From assembly GCA_902777335.1 (NCBI GenBank), contig CACYTF010000002.1:85912-149911 (forward strand): 64,000 nt of DNA, read 5' to 3'. A program made the translations under genes and the position numbers. The notes under the pieces were generated by a model. It did not search any database. It was not told where the DNA came from and saw only the letters and a list, made by a program, of their open reading frames with translations. Below, one piece after another: positions 25,011-34,800 of this stretch. Source of the stretch: an uncultured Eubacteriales bacterium. Lineage in GTDB: Bacteria > Bacillota > Clostridia > Christensenellales > Aristaeellaceae. The first letter of the stretch is position 1, and each line of letters begins with the position of its first letter.

Positions 25011-25580
25011 TCACATCGCCTCGCTGGCCGGGGCTCGGTACAGTATATATTCCCTCGACGTCTCGGTCCTGCCGTACTCCGTCTGCCAGGGGATGGTCTT
25101 GACGTATTGGAAGCCGCACTTCTCGATCACGCGGCGGGAGCGGTCGTTGCGCTCGAAGTGGCCCACGAGTATGAAGTCCAGGCCCACGTCCTCAAACAGC
25201 CAGCGGACGACCTCCCGCACGGCCTCGGGCATCAGGCCGCGGCCCCAGTAGTCCTTTGACAGCACGTAGCCAATCTCCCGGCCCCGCCTGTCCGCCAGCG
25301 CCAGCTCCGGGTAGCGCGCCTCCTCGTAGGTCTCGATGCCCAGCGAGCCGACGGCCTTGCCCGCGTATTCCAGGGCGAAGGTCTTCTTCTCGCGGATGAA
25401 CATGTCCAGGATCCGCCGGGATTCGTCCAGATCCCTGTGGGGCAGCCAGCCCGCCATCTGGCCCACGCCGTCCACCCGGGCGTAGGCGTTGAAATCGCAA
25501 AGGTCCGATTCCAGCCAGGGCCGCAGCAGGAGCCGTTCCGTCTTCAGCGTCACGCCGGTGATGTCGATCGGCGCGTTCAT
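25011..25580 (-). CDS. GNAT acetyltransferase (RimJ/RimL type)
   Basis: 189 residues from ATG 25580 (MNAPIDITGVTLKTERLLLR), seven bases after GGAGG; the ATG at 25586 touches that site. TERLLLRPW opens the RimJ/RimL subfamily. The acetyl-CoA loop region is GREIGYVLSKDYWGRGLMPE, and VGHFERNDRSRRVIEKCGFQ is motif B. Such enzymes acetylate N-terminal amines of ribosomal or other proteins or small molecules; substrate unknown. It follows the CBM9-like gene by 21 bp. Confidence 0.88.
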   Translation of the reverse strand: MNAPIDITGVTLKTERLLLRPWLESDLCDFNAYARVDGVGQMAGWLPHRDLDESRRILDMFIREKKTFALEYAGKAVGSLGIETYEEARYPELALADRRGREIGYVLSKDYWGRGLMPEAVREVVRWLFEDVGLDFILVGHFERNDRSRRVIEKCGFQYVKTIPWQTEYGRTETSREYILYRAPASEAM

Positions 25581-25601
25581 GGGCATTCCTCCAATAATTG
25601 A

Positions 25602-26231
25602 TCACTCAAAGACCAGCGCCCCGAAGCACTCGGGCCGGTGAAAGTCCGGCGCGGGGGCGTCGATGGGGCTCCAGCTGCCGAAGTGGGGGTGTATGGATTC
25701 GTCGCAGGTGTAGAAGTTGCCCCGCGCGACGCCCCCGGGCCTAAATTCCCGACCAAACAGCGCCCCGATCAGCGCGTAGGGCAGGCTGTAGGCCACGGCC
25801 CACCACGCGCCCGCGTGCCGCGAGGCGCGTATGTCCATGCCCACGGGACATTCCCCCAGCACGCGGCGGCCCTCGCGGCCCGCGCCGATGCCGATCAGCG
25901 CGGCCCCGGCGGCGTTGACCTCGATGTTCATGTACCGCGAATCGTCGTCAAAGGGCTGAAAGAAGAACTCCAGGCAGCTGTCCGTCCACACGGGGCCGCC
26001 AAAATCATGCACCCGGGCGCAGACCGTCTCCTCCCGGGCGCACAGCAGCACGTGCAGCGCCGCGTCGCCCGCGCGCAGATACGCCCGCGCCTCCGGCCGG
26101 TAATCCCCGCCCCAGGCGTAGCGGTCGATGGCCGCGCAGGCCCCCGCGCAAAACGCCTCCGCCGACGGGTCAAACACCCCGGTGAGCGAAGGCAGCGGGA
26201 CGACAGCAGGACTTATGATGTAGGTACGCAT
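25602..26231 (-). CDS. CBM9-like carbohydrate-binding family protein
   Basis: 209 residues from ATG 26231 (MRTYIISPAVVPLPSLTGVF), with GGAGGA upstream; the open frame extends to 26363 through a repeat and is rejected. The body (ARVHDFGGPVWTDSCLEFFF, YMNIEVNAAGAALIGIGAGR) matches CBM9-like proteins, which share the beta-sandwich of family 9 carbohydrate-binding modules. No signal peptide is seen, so it is probably cytoplasmic. Role unknown. Confidence 0.78.
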   Translation of the reverse strand: MRTYIISPAVVPLPSLTGVFDPSAEAFCAGACAAIDRYAWGGDYRPEARAYLRAGDAALHVLLCAREETVCARVHDFGGPVWTDSCLEFFFQPFDDDSRYMNIEVNAAGAALIGIGAGREGRRVLGECPVGMDIRASRHAGAWWAVAYSLPYALIGALFGREFRPGGVARGNFYTCDESIHPHFGSWSPIDAPAPDFHRPECFGALVFE

Positions 26232-26259
26232 GGCGATTCCTCCGCGTTGAGAGTGGCGC

Positions 26260-26356
26260 GTGAAGCGTGGAGAATGGACCAGCTGTATCTTCTCAGGCGG
26301 GCGGCGCATCGCCGCCCCTACCGACTGTTGGCTGAGCTTCACGCTCCACGCTTCAC
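26260..26356. repeat. Inverted-repeat element between CBM9-like gene and pilus operon
   Basis: GTGAAGCGTGGA (26260-26271) is the exact reverse complement of TCCACGCTTCAC (26345-26356). Between them a GGGCGGCG/CGCCGCCC hairpin (26299-26306, 26310-26317) forms. Probable small palindromic repeat and/or end of the pil transcript. Confidence 0.5.
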
Positions 26357-26384
26357 CAACCATTCCCTGCTCCCTGCTTCACCC

Positions 26385-27092
26385 TCACCCATCATACGCC
26401 TCGCCGCCCCAGGACTTATCCGCGCTCCAGATGGCGCAATGATCCTCGTCGGCGTACAGGAACGACGCGATATCGCCCGCCTTGTCCTTGGCGTCTTCGG
26501 CCTTTTCGGCGTCATCGGCCTCTTCCGCCAGGGTATAGAAGGCCACGACGCCCTTGTAATCGTGGTAATAGCGGGTCCCGCGGTGCATATTCGGAAGGCT
26601 GTCCACGCGAACACACTTCAGCTGCTTGCCGTTCAGCGCGACCTCCACGGCCTCGGGCTCCGCATCGCTCTCGCGGCGGGCGTGGCGCAGGCCCTCCCGC
26701 AGCAGGTCCAGCGCGTGGGAGGCGTTCAGTCGCGCGCGCCGGAAGGTGTCGGTATCGTGCAGGCCGCAGAAGGGCTCGAATATGCCGTTCGACCCGCGCA
26801 GCAGGTACACCGTGCCGCCGGAGGGGCAGATGTCGTCGCGCTCGGGCAGCACCTCGTCCAGTGTCTTCATGGCATCCTCTACGGTGCCTTCCTCAAAGTG
26901 ATACAGGTAGTCAATGATCAGCCCATCCCGGGCGGATTTCATGGCCTGTTCGCAGGCGGTCTTCTCCGAACGGTAGCGAAACCGCTGCCACGCGGGTATG
27001 GCGATGATCACCAGCATCACCGCGATCAGCGCCAGCAGCAGCGCGACCAGCCGGTTGATTCCGCCCCGACGCTCCCTGATTTTCTGCATCAT
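26385..27092 (-). CDS. Pilin-like membrane-anchored protein, last gene of the pilB-T-C operon
   Basis: 235 residues from ATG 27092 (MMQKIRERRGGINRLVALLL). The N terminus imitates a prepilin: basic leader RERRGG, then a hydrophobic helix in which, counting from Ile after RRGG, proline falls exactly at +22 (LVIIAIPAW), the conserved pilin position. Glu at +5 is replaced by Val. The globular part (CPSGGTVYLLRGSNGIFEPF, YYHDYKGVVAFYTLAEEADD) is unfamiliar. 13 bp after pilC. It may be a major or minor pilin processed unusually, or a membrane-bound assembly factor. Confidence 0.65.
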   Translation of the reverse strand: MMQKIRERRGGINRLVALLLALIAVMLVIIAIPAWQRFRYRSEKTACEQAMKSARDGLIIDYLYHFEEGTVEDAMKTLDEVLPERDDICPSGGTVYLLRGSNGIFEPFCGLHDTDTFRRARLNASHALDLLREGLRHARRESDAEPEAVEVALNGKQLKCVRVDSLPNMHRGTRYYHDYKGVVAFYTLAEEADDAEKAEDAKDKAGDIASFLYADEDHCAIWSADKSWGGEAYDG

Positions 27093-27105
27093 GGTTTCTT
27101 TCCCC

Positions 27106-28326
27106 TTACATCCCGGCGTACATGCCGAACATGGCCATGTAGATGGCGATGACGATGAACCCGGCAAAGCCCGCCAGGAACACCAGTATCGCCGGCTCCA
27201 GCTTGGCCAGCGCCTCGGTGGTGGCCTGCTCCAGCTCATGGTCGTAGTATTCGGCAGTCATGGTCAGCGTCTGCTCCAGCTCGCCGCTCTCCTCGCCCAC
27301 GGCGGTCATGTCCACCAGGATTTCCGGCAGGCAGTTGGCCTCCCGCAGGCTCGCGCCCAGCGTGTGGCCCTCCTCCAGCCGGCCGCTGATCTTGCCCACG
27401 CACTGGCTGATGTGGTAGTTGCTGATCACGCGGCTGGTGACACTGACGGCCTTGGTCATCGGCAGGCCGGCCTGCAGCATCATCGCCATGGTGTTGGCAA
27501 ACTGGCTGGCGGAATTCAGCACGCCGATGTTGCCCAGCACCGGCAGCTTCAGTTGCAGCTTGGCCAGGTTCAGCCGCCCGGATTCCGTATTCCCGTACAG
27601 CTTGTAGACGAGGCCGAACCCCGCGCCGGCGGCCAGCATCACCATCCAGTACTTCTGGAAGAACTTGGACATGCCGATCAGGATCTGGGTGGGGATGGGC
27701 AGCTCGCTGCCCTGCTCGGCGAATATGGCGGTGAACGTGGGCACCACCTTCACCATCAATACGACCACCACGACAATGGCCACGATGAACACGAATACCG
27801 GGTAGATCAGCGCGCCGCGCACCTTGCCCTTCATCTTGCTCTGCTTGGCGTAGTGCTCGGCGGAGGATTCAAAGGCCACGTCCAGGCTGCCCGCCTCCTC
27901 GCCGGCGCGGATCGATTCGAGGAACGTGACGGGCAGCAGCTTCTTGCCGCGCTCGGTAAAGCTGGCTGCCAGCGAGCGGCCGCCATCCACGTCCTTGGCC
28001 ACGTTTTCGAGCACGCGCTTCAGGGGCTTGTCGGTCATCTTCTCGGCGATCAGCTCCACCGTGCGGCGGATGGGCACGCCGGCCTTCAGGATCACGGCGA
28101 ACTGGCTGCACATCAGCGTGAAGGCCTTGTCGTTCAGCTTGTTGCCGCCAATATCCATGCTCATCAGCGAGGCGCCCTTGCCCTTTTCCTTCACCTCGGT
28201 GATCTGCAGCACGATGGAATAGCTCTCCTTGATGCGGGCGACGGCGTCCAGCTCGTCAAAGCCCTCCATCACGCCGTTGACCTTCCTGCCGTCCTTCGAC
28301 AGCGCGGTATACTTAAAAGTTGCCAT
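27106..28326 (-). CDS. pilC: Type IV pilus inner-membrane platform protein PilC (GspF family)
   Basis: 406 residues with the duplicated GspF domain: an N-terminal MATFKYTALSKDGRKVNGVM typical of PilC, then two cytoplasmic helical bundles (FTLMCSQFAVILKAGVPIRR and FANTMAMMLQAGLPMTKAVS) separated by membrane segments (LIYPVFVFIVAIVVVVVLMV; AILVFLAGFAGFIVIAIYMA). It couples the PilB and PilT motors to pilus assembly and retraction. It lies 25 bp after pilT. Confidence 0.95.
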   Translation of the reverse strand: MATFKYTALSKDGRKVNGVMEGFDELDAVARIKESYSIVLQITEVKEKGKGASLMSMDIGGNKLNDKAFTLMCSQFAVILKAGVPIRRTVELIAEKMTDKPLKRVLENVAKDVDGGRSLAASFTERGKKLLPVTFLESIRAGEEAGSLDVAFESSAEHYAKQSKMKGKVRGALIYPVFVFIVAIVVVVVLMVKVVPTFTAIFAEQGSELPIPTQILIGMSKFFQKYWMVMLAAGAGFGLVYKLYGNTESGRLNLAKLQLKLPVLGNIGVLNSASQFANTMAMMLQAGLPMTKAVSVTSRVISNYHISQCVGKISGRLEEGHTLGASLREANCLPEILVDMTAVGEESGELEQTLTMTAEYYDHELEQATTEALAKLEPAILVFLAGFAGFIVIAIYMAMFGMYAGM

Positions 28327-28351
28327 CCGCGGCCTCCCTCTCGGTCAGTAA

Positions 28352-29398
28352 TCAGGCGTTCTTCTTCACGTAATCCGCCTCGTGGGCGTAGCGCAGCGCC
28401 ACGTCCTTGGCGACCTGGCCGCCGCGCACCAGCCGCACCAGCGCCTGGTCCATGGTCTGACCGCCGATGGCCGCGCTGGTGGCGATGGCGTTGGCGATCT
28501 GCGGCGTGTTGCCGTTGCGGATCAGGTTGCGGATGGCGTCGGTGACCACCATCATCTCGCAGGCCAGCGCGCGGCCCCCCGCCTTCTTCGGGATCAGCTG
28601 TTGGGTCAGCACGGCCTGCAGGCACATGGACAGCTGCAGGCGGATCTGCACCTGCATGCCCTCCGGGAACACCTGCACGATGCGGTCCACCGCGTCGCTG
28701 GCGCTGCCGGTGTGCAGCGTGCCGAACACCAGGTGGCCGGTCTCCGCCGCGGTGATGGCGGTTTCGATGGTCTCCCGGTCGCGCATCTCGCCGATCAGTA
28801 TCACGTTGGGATCCTCGCGCAACGACGCGCGCAGGCCGGAGGCGAAGCTCATGGTGTCCTTGCCCACCTCGCGCTGGTTGATGGCGGCCTTGTCCGGCGT
28901 GTACATGTACTCCACCGGGTCCTCCAGCGTGACGATGTGGCACTTGCGGGTGTGGTTGATGTAATCCAGCAGCGCCGCCAGCGAGGTAGATTTGCCGCTG
29001 CCGGTCTCGCCGGTGACCAGCACGATGCCCTTGTGCAGGTCCGGCAGCTTCATCGCCGCCGGCGGCAGGCCCAGTACCTCCAGCTTCGGGATCTTGTCGG
29101 ACAGCAGGCGCAGCGCCACCGAGGGCAGGCCCTGCTGGCGGAAGATGTGGATACGGCAGCGGTTGCCGGCGAAGGTATCGGCCGCGTCCAGCTCGCCGGT
29201 GGCCAGATAGGTGTCGAAGGCCTCGGGCGTCCCGGAAAGCTCGCGGGCGTAAGCGTTGCAGTCGTTGCGGGACAGCGGCTCTTCGCACATGTTTTCGAGC
29301 TGCCCGTCCTTGCGATACTTGGGCGGCAGCCCGTAGATCAGGTGAATATCGGAAGCGCCGTCCTGACGCGCTTTGACGACGAGTTCTTCAATGGTCAT
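28352..29398 (-). CDS. pilT: Type IV pilus retraction ATPase PilT
   Basis: 348 residues. N-terminal PAS-like domain (MTIEELVVKARQDGASDIHL), Walker A VTGETGSGKSTSLAALLDYI, Asp box VTLEDPVEY, Walker B REDPNVILIGEMRDRETIE, and the PilT-specific AIRNLIRNGNTPQIANAI near the C terminus. It drives pilus disassembly and twitching. Between pilB (18 bp) and pilC (25 bp). Confidence 0.95.
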   Translation of the reverse strand: MTIEELVVKARQDGASDIHLIYGLPPKYRKDGQLENMCEEPLSRNDCNAYARELSGTPEAFDTYLATGELDAADTFAGNRCRIHIFRQQGLPSVALRLLSDKIPKLEVLGLPPAAMKLPDLHKGIVLVTGETGSGKSTSLAALLDYINHTRKCHIVTLEDPVEYMYTPDKAAINQREVGKDTMSFASGLRASLREDPNVILIGEMRDRETIETAITAAETGHLVFGTLHTGSASDAVDRIVQVFPEGMQVQIRLQLSMCLQAVLTQQLIPKKAGGRALACEMMVVTDAIRNLIRNGNTPQIANAIATSAAIGGQTMDQALVRLVRGGQVAKDVALRYAHEADYVKKNA

Positions 29399-29416
29399 AG
29401 GTTGTTCCTCCTGTAG

Positions 29417-31168
29417 TTAAATATCCTCATACACCACGCGCAGCACCTCGTCGCTGGTGGTCTTGCCCTCCTCCACCAGCTTGATGGCGTTGTCCTTCAG
29501 CGAGACAAAGCCGCTGGACGGGTCCTTCAGCAGCGTTTCGATGGCTTCACGGCCCGCGCCCTTGGCGATCATGCGGCGCACCTGTATGGTCAGCGGGAAG
29601 ATCTCAAACACGGCGGTTCGGCCGCGATAGCCGGTGTCGAAGCACTCCGGGCAGCCCTTGCCGCGGAAGAAGGTGCGCCCGGGCTTGGGCGCGAGGCCCA
29701 GCTCGGCCTGCTCGTCCTCCGAGGGCTCGTAGGCCTGGCGGCAATTGGGGCAGATGCGGCGCACCAGGCGCTGGCTGAACACGCCCTTCAGCGCGCTGGC
29801 CACCAGGTAGGGCTCCACGCCCATGTCTGTCAGGCGCTCGACGGTGCCCAGCGCGTCGCTGGTGTGGATGGTGGAGAGCACCACGTGGCCGGTGATGGCC
29901 GAGCGCATGGCGATCTCCGCCGTCTCGCCGTCTCGAATCTCGCCGACGGCGATGATGTCCGGGTCCTGGCGCAGTATCGAGCGCAGGCCGCTGGCGAAGG
30001 TCATGCCGATCTTCTCGTTGATCTGCACCTGGTTGACGCCGTCGATGTTGTACTCCACCGGGTCCTCCAGCGTGACCAGGTTCACCTCGCGGGTGTTCAT
30101 GTCGCCGATCATCGTGTACATGGTGGTGGATTTGCCGCTGCCGGTGGGGCCGACGACCAGTATCACGCCGTTTTTGATTTTGATGAGGCGCAGGTACTTC
30201 TCCATGTCGTCGCCGCTCAGGCCGATGTTGTCGCGGCTCAGGCGCATGCCGGACTTGTCCAGCAGTCGGGCCACGATCTTCTCGCCGTACACGGTGGGCA
30301 GCGTGGAAACGCGCAGGTCGATGTCCTTGTCGCGCACCTTCACGTTGAAGCGGCCATCCTGGGGCACGCGGCGCTCGGTGATGTCCAGGCCGCTCATAAC
30401 CTTGATGCGGCTGGTGACGGCGGCCTGCAGCTCGCGCGGCACGGTCAGTATGTCGCGCAGCAGGCCGTCGATGCGCATGCGGATGGAGAACTCGGTCTCC
30501 CGCGGCTCCATGTGGATGTCGCTGGCGCGCTCGGTGATGGCGCGCTCGATGATGGCGTTCACCAGGCGGATGGCCGGGGCCTGGTTGGCCGAATCCTCGC
30601 CCACCTGGTTGGCGGCGAAGGACTGGTCCAGCGCCACCGCGCCCTCGCCGTTGACGGCGGCCTCGCGCTTCATTTCCTCGATGGCCTTGGCCGCGCCTTC
30701 GTTGCCGTAGAGCACCTGTATGGCGCGCTCCACCGCGCTCGACATGGCCACCATCGGCACCACCTTGCGCCGCGCGGCCTTGCGCACTTCCTCGATGGCG
30801 TAGAAGTTCAGCGGGTCGCTCATGGCGATGTAGAGCTCGTCGCGGGCCAGCTTCACGGGCACCACCTGGTACTGCTTGGCGATGTTCTTGGGCACCATCT
30901 GCACAAGCTCGGTGGGTATGTTCACCTTGCTCAGGTCGATGAACTCGATGCCCAGCTGCATCTGCAGGGCCTCGATCAGCTCGCTCTCGGTGATGAAGCC
31001 GTTCTCCTGCAGCACGGTGCCCAGGCGCTTGCCGCTGCCCTTCTGCAGCTGAAGGCCCTGCTCCAGCTGCTCCTCGGTGATCAGGCCTGCCGAGATCAGC
31101 AGGTCGCCCAGGCGAAGGTAGCCCTTGCCCCGGGGCTTCTTTGCGTTGTTGTTGACTGCTTCTGCCAA
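29417..31168 (-). CDS. pilB: Type IV pilus assembly ATPase PilB (GspE family)
   Basis: 583 residues. An N-terminal MshEN-type domain (LRLGDLLISAGLITEEQLEQ, GTVLQENGFITESELIEALQ), which in relatives binds cyclic di-GMP, precedes the motor: Walker A VGPTGSGKSTTMYTM, Asp box VTLEDPVEYNID, Walker B RQDPDIIAVGEIRDGETAEI, and the zinc tetracysteine ICPNCRQ ... GCPECFDTGY. It powers pilus extension. The start is TTG at 31168 seven bases after GAGGG; no in-frame ATG fits. First gene of pilB-pilT-pilC-pilin-like operon. Its upstream region is a repeat cluster and no clear promoter was found. Confidence 0.95.
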   Translation of the reverse strand: MAEAVNNNAKKPRGKGYLRLGDLLISAGLITEEQLEQGLQLQKGSGKRLGTVLQENGFITESELIEALQMQLGIEFIDLSKVNIPTELVQMVPKNIAKQYQVVPVKLARDELYIAMSDPLNFYAIEEVRKAARRKVVPMVAMSSAVERAIQVLYGNEGAAKAIEEMKREAAVNGEGAVALDQSFAANQVGEDSANQAPAIRLVNAIIERAITERASDIHMEPRETEFSIRMRIDGLLRDILTVPRELQAAVTSRIKVMSGLDITERRVPQDGRFNVKVRDKDIDLRVSTLPTVYGEKIVARLLDKSGMRLSRDNIGLSGDDMEKYLRLIKIKNGVILVVGPTGSGKSTTMYTMIGDMNTREVNLVTLEDPVEYNIDGVNQVQINEKIGMTFASGLRSILRQDPDIIAVGEIRDGETAEIAMRSAITGHVVLSTIHTSDALGTVERLTDMGVEPYLVASALKGVFSQRLVRRICPNCRQAYEPSEDEQAELGLAPKPGRTFFRGKGCPECFDTGYRGRTAVFEIFPLTIQVRRMIAKGAGREAIETLLKDPSSGFVSLKDNAIKLVEEGKTTSDEVLRVVYEDI

Positions 31169-31227
31169 TTTACATCCCTCGGTTGTTTTGGTCGTTTATT
31201 TGGTATCGTTCGCGTTTTGTTGCGGGA

Positions 31228-31893
31228 CCCCTCTCAGTGGTACGCCGGGAGTATCCCCTCTCAGGCGCTGCGCGCCAGCTCGTCCCACGGGCATGCCTCG
31301 GCCCCAGCGACGGGGGCCTGCCGGCCCGTTCTCGCTGAGAACAGTCCACTGGACTGTTCTCCGGGCGCTCGAACCACTGAAAACAGCACACTGTGCTGTT
31401 TTCCGGGCGTTCGCTGCCCGTCACCGGGGCGAGCCAAGGCTGCCGCGCGGGTGCGCTAACCTCGAACTCCGTGCTATCCCCCTTGCCTCGCCCCCGTGAG
31501 GGGGAGAGGTGCCCGCAGGGCGGAGAGGGGGCTCCCTTGCCTGACGCTCGGGATCAACCAGAAGACCCCTCTCAGGCGCTGCGCGCCAGCTCTCCCCGTC
31601 ACCGGGGCGAGCCAAGGCTGCCGCGTGGGTGCGCTCACCTCGAACTCCGTACTATCCCCTCACCGGGGCGAGCCAAGGCTGCCGCGTGGGTGCGCTAACC
31701 TCGAACTCCGCACTATCCCCCTTGCCTCGCCCCCGTGAGGGGGGCCGCAGCGCCCGGAAAACAGTCCAGTGGACTGTCTTCAGCGAGGCTGGGCCCGTCC
31801 GTGCGCGATGGGACCCAATGCTTCAGCATTGGGCGCGCGCGTTTGGCAGGCCCCCGGAAGAGGTGCCCGCAGGGCGGAGAGGGGGCTCCTCTT
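31228..31893. repeat. Cluster of nested intergenic repeat elements
   Basis: About 665 bp with no gene. CCCCTCTCAGG(C) starts recur at 31228, 31255 and near 31567; the module CACCGGGGCGAGCCAAGGCT recurs near 31421, 31599 and 31661; and the ending CCGCAGGGCGGAGAGGGGG recurs near 31513 and 31868. Hairpins are embedded: an 11-bp stem 31337-31347/31351-31361, an 11-bp stem 31379-31389/31393-31403, a similar one at 31757-31781, and CCCAATGC/GCATTGGG at 31814-31833. The same element occurs once at 63811-63959. Probably mobile palindromic repeats inserted into one another, separating the megapilin and pilB transcripts. Confidence 0.8.
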
Positions 31894-31899
31894 TCGGCA

Positions 31900-34800
31900 T
31901 TATCCTCCGTATTTGGTGTTGTTCACCAGTATACCCGGCATCGGCCAGTCGCCGTAGTGGGTGGCGACGAAGTTGGTCGCGGGCGTGCTTGCATCCAGCC
32001 GGGTCATGCCCTTCAGGTTGTAGAGATACTTGCCATTGTTTACTTTGTCCTCGTAATCGGTCTTCAGTTTCTCGTCGTAAGGCTTGGCGTCCGTCCATGT
32101 GGTGCCGACGAATTCCTTGTATTTTTTGAGGTTTTCGTCCAACTCGCTGATCTTGACGCCGGTCGCGTTATAGCCTATAGCGGCCATACCCGGGTTGACG
32201 GCCTCGAAGTAGAGGCAGGGCTTCTCTGAATCGGTCGATCCGGAGAACGACCCGGCGAACGCGCCAACCTTTGCGGAGTCACTCGTGCCTTGTACCAGGC
32301 CGGTGGCGTAGCAGTTTTTGAATTCGCCGCCGCTCGCCGCGCCCACCAGGCCGCCCGCGGTCGTCGCACCGGCAGCAGAGCAGGTGGAATAGCTGTTTTC
32401 CACCTTGGTCACACCGCTGGCGTTGCCGATCAGGCCGCCGGCGTTGCCGGAGGCTGTGACATTGAACGTCGTATTGGAATACTGGCCTGTACCATTGGTG
32501 GTGTGTCCGCCGGAATAGCTGCCCGACACCGTGCCGCCGGTCGCTTTGCCGATCAGGCCGCCGGCGTCACCGCCAGAGCTGTTGACCACCAGCGCCGCGG
32601 CACAATACTCCACCTTGGCGTTCGCACCGGTCATGCTGCCGATGAGGCCGCCGGCGCTGCCGGTACCGGCGGTGACGGTGACCGTGGCCGTTGTCGCACT
32701 CGCGCTGTTGCGCGCCAGCACGTTGTTCACGGTCGAACTCGTGAGCGTGCCCGCCAGCGCGCCGGCATTGCCATTTCCACTGGTCGTGCCGCCGGTCGAC
32801 GTGATTCTGAAGTCGATCAGCTCCAGATCGTGGACATTGCTGCCCGATGGCAGCGTGCCGAACAGGCCCGCATTGCCCGCGGTATTGACCACGACGCCGG
32901 TGATGCTGTGGATCGTCTGAACGGTCGTCTCGTTCTCAATGGCGGTGGTCTTGCCGTCGTACTCCAGCGCAGAGGTGGGATTGACCGGCATGTAGCAGCC
33001 CGCTGTGGTGAACGTCGGGTTTTCTCCGCTGGTATAGACCACAACGCTCTGCGGGGCTTCCTCATTGATCGCGGTCTTGAAGTTCGTCCAACTCAGGTCT
33101 TCGATCTGAACGGCCTTGGTGATGCTCAAAGCCGCGCTGGCCGCATTCACGCCGGAAATCGCGTTGTCCAGGTTCTCCAAATGGCGGAAGTTGGCGATGG
33201 CGGCCAGATTGTTGGCCACGTCGCTGCCGTCTACATTGGCATCCCCGGTATTGGTATCCGGATCAGCAAACAGGCTGTTGGTTCGGGCGGCGATCACAGG
33301 GTTGTTGGTTGCGTCACTGTCACCGTCTTCAACCGTCCAGCTGACTTTTGTTGTATCCGTCACAATCGCATTCAGCTTCGTTTGAGCGATCACGCCGCCC
33401 TTGACCGCGGCGGTGATGTTTTCGCCCGGCGTGAGCTGCGGGAACAGATTGGTGAAATGCCTGCCCGCCGCCGTGATGTCGTCCAGGTTCAGCTCGATCT
33501 CGACGGTGGCAACGCCTTCAACGGTGGCAGTCGCAATACCCGCTTCCGTCTTCTTCACCTTTCCAAGCCATGCCGCCATGTCAGTCACGCCCGGCACCGT
33601 GGATTCCGACGACAGGGACAGCGCATAGGTCGTTGTCCCGCCCGTATCCTTCGACGTCGTCACCTTGAACACCAGCAAGGCGTCCTTCGCCTCTGCGTCG
33701 GTGGTAGTGTTGGTATCGCCGTGGATCAGCATTGTGAGCTTGCCGCCGTCCGCGATCTGCGCCGCAGGCAGCGTGATCTTCGCCGACAGGCGCTCGCGGT
33801 TGATCAATTCGAGGTTCACGTCGAGCTGCGGGATCGGGCCCCAGTCGCCGTAGTGCGTGCCCACGTGGACCGGCAGGTTCGTCGGCGCGGAATAGGTGGA
33901 ATCAGCCATATGGCGCAGCTGGGTCACCGTGGGATAGGGGTATTTTTTACTGGTCGGCGCATTGATCAACGCGCTGTCGTAGGGCTCGGCGTCCGTTTTC
34001 GGGGTCACCGATAGGTCGTCATTGTCCATATCGACGGCGTAGACGAAATTGTAATCCGCCCCTGCGCGATCCTTCAGGCTGCCGCTGCCCAGGAAGGTCT
34101 GGGCGGTACCGGAGGTCTTGCCTACGGCATAGCTGTACAACACGGTGACGGTATTGTCAGCTGCCTCGCCGATCAGACTGCCCGCAGTCGCGCCGCTTGC
34201 GGAGCAGGTGGAATAGCAGCAATTCAACGTGACCGTGCCGGAGGCCGCGCCGATCAGGCCGCCGGCGTTGCCGGAAGCCGCGGAAACATTGTATGGATTC
34301 GTCGCCGTTGTCACATACGCGCCGCCCGACGTATGTCCACCGGAATAGCTGCCCGAAATCGTGACCGTGTCGGTCACAGTGCCGGTCACAGTGCCGGTCA
34401 CAGTGCCGGTCACAGTGCCGATCAGGCCGCCTGCGTTGCCGCCGCCGGTGCTCTGCACCACCAGCGCCGCGGCGCTCTGGGTGACACTGCCCCCGGTCAT
34501 GCTGCCGATGAGGCCGCCGGCGTTGCTGGCAGCGGTGACGGTCGCGGTCATTTTTTTGTGTTCGTTGCGCGCCAGCACATTGCTGATCTCCGCACTGTTG
34601 CTTGCACCCGCCAGCGCGCCGGCATTGCCGCTCGTCGACGTGATGTCGAAGTCGATCAGCTCCAGGTTGGAAACCTTGCTGCCATTGGGCAGCGTGCCGA
34701 ACAGACCGGCGTTATCGGCGTCTTTCACACGAACGCCGCTGATGCTGTGATTTTTGCCGTCATACTCAATAACAGTTGGATTTATCGGGATGAAGCATAT

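Noticed and set aside
26232..26363. N-terminal extension of the CBM9-like protein
   Set aside because: The added residues translate an inverted repeat; a good ribosome site precedes ATG 26231.
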